Shown: positions 57,722-64,000 of the stretch, piece by piece
How positions within the stretch are numbered: position 1 is the first letter of the stretch
How the letters are laid out: each line of letters opens with the position of its first letter
NCBI GenBank assembly: GCA_035578175.1
Contig: JAQMRL010000012.1
Coordinates: 22,254,671-22,318,670, forward strand
Reading direction: 5' to 3'
Length of the DNA stretch: 64,000 nt
Source: Catonia carolina
Taxonomy: Eukaryota; Arthropoda; Insecta; Hemiptera; Achilidae
Translations under genes and position numbers: made by a program
Notes under the pieces: model-generated
What the model was told of the DNA's origin: nothing
Databases searched by the model: none
The model's input: the letters and a program-made list of their open reading frames with translations, nothing else

Positions 57722-58616
57722 AAGTAAGGGCCGTTGACTTATATTTAAATATTGGTAGGTCTGAACACATTTTCACACATGCAGCGCCATTTATAAAGTT
57801 ACTGCAGTTGTTGTTTTGATTCAGTAGTTGTTTGCCAGCTGGTGAATGCACATTGCAATATCCATGACAATTGTTTCTCCTGCCAGTTGTGTAGTCCGTG
57901 CTGTGATTAGATTTTTGTGTGCAAAAGGATCTTTAGCTGCTAAAATCCATCGGGAGTTGTGTCTAGTGTATGAACATACCGTAATGAGTGTAGGGAACGT
58001 TTGATAATGGTGTAAAAACTTTCAAAATGGCCGCACAAATATGCATGATAAAGAGCGGAGTGGTTGGCCCAGTATTCAGATCGACAACATCGTTGATCAA
58101 GTGAACTGAAAACTGTTATGTGGTAGGTGTTTGAGGATTAGTGATCTAGCTAATGAATTTCTGCATGTTACACAAACCTCTATCAACAGGATTGTCACAG
58201 ATGATGTGGGAAACTGTCGTCTAGTGTAATCCTCCTTCATGACAACATGTGTTCTCACACCTCTGCCATAACCAAGAAGAAGATATATGATATGTGTTAG
58301 GAACTTTTTGACCACCCTCCATACAGTCCTGACCTTGCACCCAGCAAATATTTCCTCTTGCATTTGAAAAAATGGCTTGGTGGACAAAGCTTTGAAAACA
58401 ACTAGTAACTTAAGATACCCTTTGTCAACCGGTTCAATTCCCAGGCAGCAAATTTTATGCAGAGGGTTTAAAGAAGCTGGTGGAGTGATACGAAAAGTGT
58501 TTACAACTGAATGGGGATTATGAGGAAAAGTAAGATAGGAATTTAGTAAACTAATACTGTCAATAAAAACCTTTTCTCACAAACTTATTTTTTAAATGAT
58601 CAAACAGCCCTTACTT
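57722..58616 (+). mobile_element. mariner-like relic, 895 bp
   Basis: Ends AAGTAAGGGCCGTT and AACAGCCCTTACTT, flanked by TA (57720-57721, 58617-58618). Fragments VRAVIRFLCAKGSLAAKIHRE, LHDNMCSHTS and HPPYSPDLAPSKYFLLHLKK correspond to the transposase N-terminus and two catalytic motifs, with stops and a changed third acidic site (APSK for APSD). Confidence 0.8.
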
Positions 58617-58618
58617 TA

Positions 58619-59010
58619 GGAATATGCTTTGTATCAATAAAACAAATTTCAGACTTTGTAGGCCTTTAGAATACAGAAATGGGAACTAGGGTAAAAAATA
58701 AATTTTACCCATTTTTTTGCACTTTAGCCCTCTATACTTGTGGAGTAACAGGTGATGATAACCACCCTGGTTTTTTTGTCTAAAAAAATCCTTTTTCATG
58801 TCATGAGGTAATCTGCCCATTAGCAGGTCTCTTGGCTCATGTTTTCTTTAACTTATTATGTTTTCTGCTAGTTTCTAATTTCTTGGTGTCTATAACTTTT
58901 ATTCTTTGATTTCCTCTTTCCCTTTTTAGTTTAGTTTTAGCAGTCCAGAATAGTTTTATATGTAAACAAAAGTTAATAAATTTTTGTCAATGGTTTCTTT
59001 CTGTTTTTAG
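58619..59010. other. Intron 3 end before exon 4
   Basis: Pyrimidine-rich toward the acceptor CTGTTTTTAG; nothing else recognised. Confidence 0.5.
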
Positions 59011-59320
59011 GATGCGTTGAACAAAGCAGGCGCCGTCTTATTCTTAGAATGTGATTTACGAATGACAACTAGTAAAATATCGTCATTGTTAACGAAAGCT
59101 CAGGAATCAGGCATTGTAACTTGGATGACACGACAAGCAGTCACTTCGTTAACACATCCAAGAATGTTCGATTATTTTCAGACAAACGATGAGAGTTTTT
59201 TCTTTTTACCGATGGTGGAAGCGACAAAATTGTTGATTTATAATACTAAGGGAATCCACGAGGATGTCATGCTTCCTTGGATACAATGTTCTCTTATTAG
59301 AGATTGTATCATGCCTATAG
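59011..59320 (+). CDS. Putative glycosyltransferase-like protein, exon 4
   Basis: 103 codons plus one base between CTGTTTTTAG|GAT and CCTATAG|GTAAGA (phase 1). Begins DALNKAGAVLFLECDLRMTT, where the acidic E-C-D could correspond to the metal/nucleotide-sugar-binding 'D-x-D'-like position of the family, and ends near WIQCSLIRDCIMPIG. The family normally continues with a Cys-rich 'G.CRF..K....SGCHRYD'-type segment; I found no such exon up to 64000, so the gene continues past the window. Confidence 0.75.
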
Positions 59321-59446
59321 GTAAGATCTTTTGAAAAATATGATGTAAATTACTTCTGTACTGTCAAACCCATTCTTGTTAAGAAGAAATTTCTTTGAAG
59401 AAAGACCGAGGTGAAAATATCAACTTTCATAATCCTGTAGCTTTAA

Positions 59447-60110
59447 GCCTTTCAGCGCTGACGTCCGGGTTTCTGGACGTTTACAATATATGCGTAAAGT
59501 GTCCTTAAAATCAAATATCTGTTGTTTATGCACAAAGTGCTAACATCTGGTTTTCAGGATGTTAAGTCTATTGAGATTTAAAAACACATAAAAGCATTAT
59601 TTAAATAGGTTTAGTATGAAATGATATCTGAATAAATCAATATGTCAATGGTTTAATTTGATACCATTCCGATATTTTCGATAATTTTATGAAACATGGA
59701 TATTAAGTTTACATTAAACAGCATGCATTGTTTTTTTTATTTTAGCGAAGTGATTAAGGTTATGCTGATTCATTTAAATGTTTGTTTGTTGTCTATGCCT
59801 TATTTATTATTGTAATAAAAATGAAAAGAAACTGATCTCAGTTAACTGAACACTTTTAAAAAAGTGTTGGAGGAAGAAAGGTCTGCATACCAAGTGCCAT
59901 CCCCTTCACCGTGGTTAGTTTATGTAACCATTAGCTCCGTAAAGTTAAAATCGTCAGTTTTTACTACTTTTCTCATCTATTTTGCTATTAATTTTGAAAA
60001 TACCGTCACTTGTTTAATAACAATAAATGTAATAAGTTGCAGTGTGTGCATATACTTTGAAATTACTAAGAAAAGTGAAAATGATCTTTTTCAAAATAAA
60101 TATTTGTAAC
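59447..60110 (+). mobile_element. Probable piggyBac-like relic, left end only
   Basis: Preceded by TTAA (59443-59446); starts GCCTTTCAGCGCTGACGTCC followed by inverted GACGTCC/GGACGT steps, similar to the subterminal part of 55206-56506 (TGGACGTTTA). The right end was not found. Confidence 0.4.
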
Positions 60111-60332
60111 TTTTTTTCTTTATAAAACTTTTGACCTAAGCACAATGTAAACTTATAAAAAAAATAGTGTGTCTTGTATAATATAATGGCGAAATTTTGG
60201 TGCTAAGTATTATATTTTAACATATTTAAAATTGCTTTAAACTCAAAAGTTGTGAAAAAATTCATTTAACAAAATAATTTTACTTTTTTCTAGTATTTAT
60301 AGAGTAGTAATTTGAATTCTTGCTCATAACAG

Positions 60333-60485
60333 GCAGGTGGAGTATTAAATTTTATTTGCACTCGATCTGCTAGTTCCTGGGCTACAAAAAATATTTCTCT
60401 TTCTTATCACATGATCAGCCAATTAGACTGAAGTATTTAAGAACAGAAGTATAGGGGAGAGGGGTAAAAGACGTTAGTGTCAGTG
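60333..60485 (+). mobile_element. SINE-like repeat, 3'-truncated
   Basis: Starts AGGCAGGTGGAGTATTAAAT and breaks off after AAGACGTTAGTGTCAG. Confidence 0.65.
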
Positions 60486-60639
60486 TCAAAAATAATAGAA
60501 ATCTGAGGTTGAAGCTCAACTGCTGAAAGAATATGGCGTCGATTTTAACGTATTATTTATGTATTAATGCTTGTTTCGTTCTGTGTTGAACGGTAAAACG
60601 GTAAAATTGTTATCCATTTTATTAAAGTGATATTGACAT

Positions 60640-62000
60640 TGGAACAAAAAACAATACTTTCCTTCCTACATATTCATATAGGCAAGAGATAGTACAAAGT
60701 GCCCGTTTTTGAAGACATTTTACGGATTTCGCAGACTTATAGGCCTGTAACTCCGTAAATACTTATCGGATTTTAGTGAAATTTCGTCAGAGCTTAGGTA
60801 AGAGTGTATATTGTGTAACTGAATCTCAGGACCATATCTTTTTTTATTTAATATGTGTTTTTCAACCCCTTTTTTTATCTTGCTTACCGGTAACTTTCTG
60901 AATTCGGTTCTGGTCCCACTTGAAACTATGTGTGCGAGTGTGAACAAAATATCTCAAGAACGGAAATATGTACAAAATGAAATTTGGAACTTAAGTTAGG
61001 TACCACTAGAGGACCCGATGCGAACATTTTCATCTAAATTGATCAACCAAAAGTAGTAGTTTATTCGTGCAATTTTCTCAAAAACGGATTCTACATTTTT
61101 TTTCAAGTCACTTCATTTACTATATTTGTTTTGCTCTTCAAGACAGGGTAAGCATCATGTCTGCTGAAACTCTTGGGGAGGTTTTGCTCTTGTAGAAAAA
61201 ATTTTTTTTTAAGATTGCAGCCTTAATAATTTTAGAGCGAAAGTGTTATTAATCAAACTTGTAGACCATTAAAAAACCTACAACTTTTAATTCAAACATT
61301 TCTTTATATACCGGTTAGTTTAGCGATAATTAGTGATTTTCTGATTTTTATGAAAATCTGTAAAAAAATGGAATTTTTTAAGATTTCAGCCTTAGTATGC
61401 ATTTTACAACAAACTGTATATAGTTAAATTTATAGGAAATAAAAATTCTACAACTTTTATTTTGTGAATTTTCTTCTTTAGAGCTTAGTTTAGCATCTGT
61501 TAGTAAATTTTTGTATTTTGCTTATCAAAAATTGGTAAAAAGTAGATTTTTTTAAAGATTTCAGCCTTAGTATGCATTTTACAACTTAAGTGTAAATAGT
61601 CAAAGTTATAGAAAATTAAAAAAACCTACAACCTTTATTTTAAGCATTTTTCTCTACGGAGCCTAGTTTAGGGGCAATTACTGATTTTCCGTATTTTTAA
61701 GTTCTGCAGAAGTTGATTTTCATTTTGCATCATTAATTCATGATTAAAATTAGTTTTGTTTTAAATTTGTATTGTTTTCTCGTGATAAAACATAGGTTGT
61801 GTTGTTCATTATCTACATTGGTAAGAGAAAGTCGTGTGAGTGTTCACTCCAGAGTTTTGGTCTCTAAAAGATGGGGTAAACGGCATTGTTGAAATTTATG
61901 AGGGGGGATATGCTCTTGTATTAAAAAATGTTTTTTTTTAAAGATTGCAGCTTTAATATGCATAATAGGACAGAATTTTTGTAATCCAAGTTTTCAATTT
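60640..62000 (-). repeat. ~950-bp repeat family, inverted copy
   Basis: A plus-oriented edge (CTTTCCTTCCTACATATTC) is followed from about 60950 by reverse-oriented family sequence with three AAAGTTGTAG-type sub-blocks, to GGTAAGAGAAAGTCGTGTG near 61830. Confidence 0.7.
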
Positions 62001-62320
62001 TTGTAATCCAGATTTGTGGTGTGAAACACCACAAATCTGGTGTGAAACACTTGCACGACTTTCTCTTGCCAATGCAAATCATGAACAATATAAACTAACA
62101 TTAGTAATAAAACATTAGAAATAAACAAAAAGGCTAACCTCAAAAACATAACCGTATTTTAATCATGAGTGAATGATGCAAAATGAAAACTAACCCAAGT
62201 TTGGCTTAATAATACAGAAAACTCTTTGATGCTAAACTAGGTTCTGTAGAGACAATGCTTAAAATAACAGTTGTAGATCTTTAATTTCCTAAATTTGATT
62301 ATGCACATTTTTGTTGTTAA
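62001..62320 (+). repeat. ~950-bp repeat family, forward copy (part 1)
   Basis: AAATCTGGTGTGAAACAC and ACTTTCTCTTGCCAATGC start a forward unit, cut at TTAA by the next element and resumed at 63286. Confidence 0.75.
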
Positions 62321-63285
62321 TGCTTTGAGTGCCACCTAGAAATGGCTAGAAGACTTTGTAAGCCCAACATACTTTTTTAAATAATTTGGTTAAATTTAAA
62401 TAATGTATAAAAATGATATCTATCCTTAGTAGTGATTATATTGTGCAGTTTTACAAAAAAAAAAAATAAAGACGCATCCGTGGCGCCAGTGGCCCTGCGA
62501 TTGAATTATCCGACTGAGGGGCCGCTGGATGCACATGTGGCGTCAGCTTTGTTTTTGTATTTATACACAACTAGTGCATGCATTTTCAGTTTCGTTACTG
62601 TTTTATTGTTTACGTAATAATCAAAAATGTATTGTATTATTAGTCTAATACTCTACAAAACTGTAAGTTGCATAACAAAAGATCCTTGGTAAAACCGACA
62701 AAGAGGATTTATTATTTTATGATGACATCTTGTGAAACGTTTTTCCATAAATACGATTGTTTTTTGACAGCAGTAAGCAGGAACAGCACCGGATATGATT
62801 CATAAATTGTAAACATTTTACTGCACAAAATCCACTGGTTCTATTAAAATTGTACCCTAGTACAGTGGTAGAAGGGTTTGACTAATTAACAAAGAATGTT
62901 TTATTTGTTTTGTGTTTATTAAAAAAATTAAGGATAATGTTGATTTTAATGAGTAGTAGTACACTATAAAATATTTTCTGTTTACAAAAATAAGGAGTAA
63001 GTTACTTAGAACATAACATTGATGATGAAATAATGATTTTTTATAGAGTTATAGTCATCATAACCATTATAAACACTTATTAAAACAAAAAACTGAAACC
63101 AAGTACCGGTACATGTTTACTATAGTTCAGTTAACACGCCACTAAAATATAAAGAGCACTAATGAAAAACCAATGATGTAAGAACACCAGAAAAATAATA
63201 CTGTGTGGGACGCACACGTGGCGCTCTCAGCGCAGTAGATGAGGTCCTGCTGGGCGCCACGTATGCTTCCATGGCGCTGAACAAG
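62321..63285. mobile_element. piggyBac-like non-autonomous element, 965 bp
   Basis: TTAA on both sides (62317-62320, 63286-63289). Ends TGCTTTGAGTGCCACC and TGGCGCTGAACAAG are imperfect inverted partners. GC-rich GTGGCGCC-type repeats lie near both ends (62480-62545, 63205-63275). The repeat unit on the left (TTTTTGTTG) continues exactly on the right (TTAAATGCATAGTAAGGCC), so the empty site is reconstructable. No coding capacity. Confidence 0.85.
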
Positions 63286-63870
63286 TTAAATGCATAGTAA
63301 GGCCAAAATCTTAAAAAATAAATTTTTTTACAGATTTTCATGAAAAAAAACCAGAAAATCACTAATTACCGCTAAACTAAGCATTATACAAATAATGTTT
63401 GGAACAAAAGTTGTAGGTTTTTAAATTATCTGCTACTTTTATTACATACACTTTTGGCCTAAAATGGATATTAAGTCCTCAATCTTAAAAACACCATTTT
63501 TTTCTATGAGAGCACAGCCTCCACAAGAATTTCAGCCAACGTGGTGCCTACCCTATCATGTAGAGCATAACAAGTGTAGTAAATAAGGCAATTTAAAAAA
63601 AAATTGTTGGAGCTGTTTTTGAGAAAATCGCAAAAAATGAAAAACTATATGAGTAACTGCTACTTCTGGTTGACCGATTGTGATGAAAATGCCGTTGAAA
63701 TTCCGTTCTTGAGATATTTTATTCACAAACACACAGACCACTAAAAAACATGTTTTTTTTGGGTTCGGGGGTCTGTAAACGTGTATATCCGGTGAAAACT
63801 TGATTTTTAAAAATCAAACCGAAAACAATACTTTTTCCCTATATATTCATATAGGCAAGAGAAAGTAAAA
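63286..63870 (+). repeat. ~950-bp repeat family, forward copy (part 2)
   Basis: Continues the unit to ATATTCATATAGGCAAGAGAAAGT near 63865. Confidence 0.75.
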
Positions 63871-64000
63871 AATTAAAAGTTTAGCATCAGTTTGTGATTT
63901 TCCAAACTTTACCCATCAGTATCAGAATAAAGCGGAGGTTGATTTTCATTTAGTGTAATCCACTCATGATGGAAATTAGGTTGTTTTTCATTATTTATGA
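63871..64000 (-). repeat. ~950-bp repeat family, inverted partial copy
   Basis: TTTAGCATCAGTTTGTGATTTTCC and GGTTGATTTTCATTTAG-type phrases in pieces, reverse orientation, running off the window. Confidence 0.6.

Noticed and set aside
59321..64000. A fifth exon of the glycosyltransferase-like gene
   Set aside because: Frames in this stretch (for example 59864-60109, 62432-62617) overlap repeats or transposon sequence and lack the Cys-rich segment expected next.

Overview
The window is AT-rich eukaryotic nuclear DNA, most likely from an insect (possibly a hemipteran or another repeat-rich group; this is inferred from the repeat types only). Evidence: GT..AG introns in the same frame across long gaps, tRNA-derived SINEs, mariner, piggyBac and Tigger/pogo elements, a Penelope-like element, non-LTR reverse transcriptases, and very little coding sequence. 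Most open frames are short and are not genes.

Region 1 (1-34060) is a nested repeat locus. Four direct copies of a 1,869-bp unit (family A, 1-6670; the last is truncated) carry dense clusters of CCAAT boxes and CRE-like TGACG sites. They run into a 1,035-bp segment B ending in a (TA)n tract. B and one A unit recur in inverted orientation at 15355-18266, so the locus was once a head-to-head palindrome with (TA)n at its centre. A module made of a truncated Penelope-like element (PLE) plus a 6.9-kb block (C) sits in that tract. Next come two and a part copies of a 3,329-bp unit (family D, 18276-26279). D is a diverged relative of A and carries a 5'-truncated LINE reverse-transcriptase frame. A second PLE+C module follows (26329-34029), again bracketed by (TA)n, with its PLE flipped relative to the first. 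C holds a LINE relic, SINE-like copies, a Tigger-like element and a 32-bp perfect palindrome. A 13-bp motif is clustered in opposite orientations at its two ends.

Region 2 (34061-49200) is layered transposon debris: a ~950-bp repeat family in tandem with alternating CA/CG tracts, a foldback element interrupted by a Tigger MITE that is itself interrupted by a SINE, and a 2,894-bp terminal-inverted-repeat transposon (42696-45589) with an intact two-exon gene for a 185-residue protein.

Region 3 (49201-64000) holds the only likely host gene: four exons on the + strand (49201-49347, 53497-53751, 56620-56736, 59011-59320), open at the 3' end. They encode an N-terminal membrane anchor followed by what looks like a DUF1647-type, glycosyltransferase-like luminal domain. 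Its introns carry mariner relics, piggyBac derivatives, Tigger MITEs, SINEs, a ~145-bp minisatellite and more copies of the ~950-bp family. One of these ends about 10-20 bp before the exon 3 splice acceptor.

All repeat boundaries were set by eye. An assembly join at the (TA)n tracts cannot be excluded without long reads.
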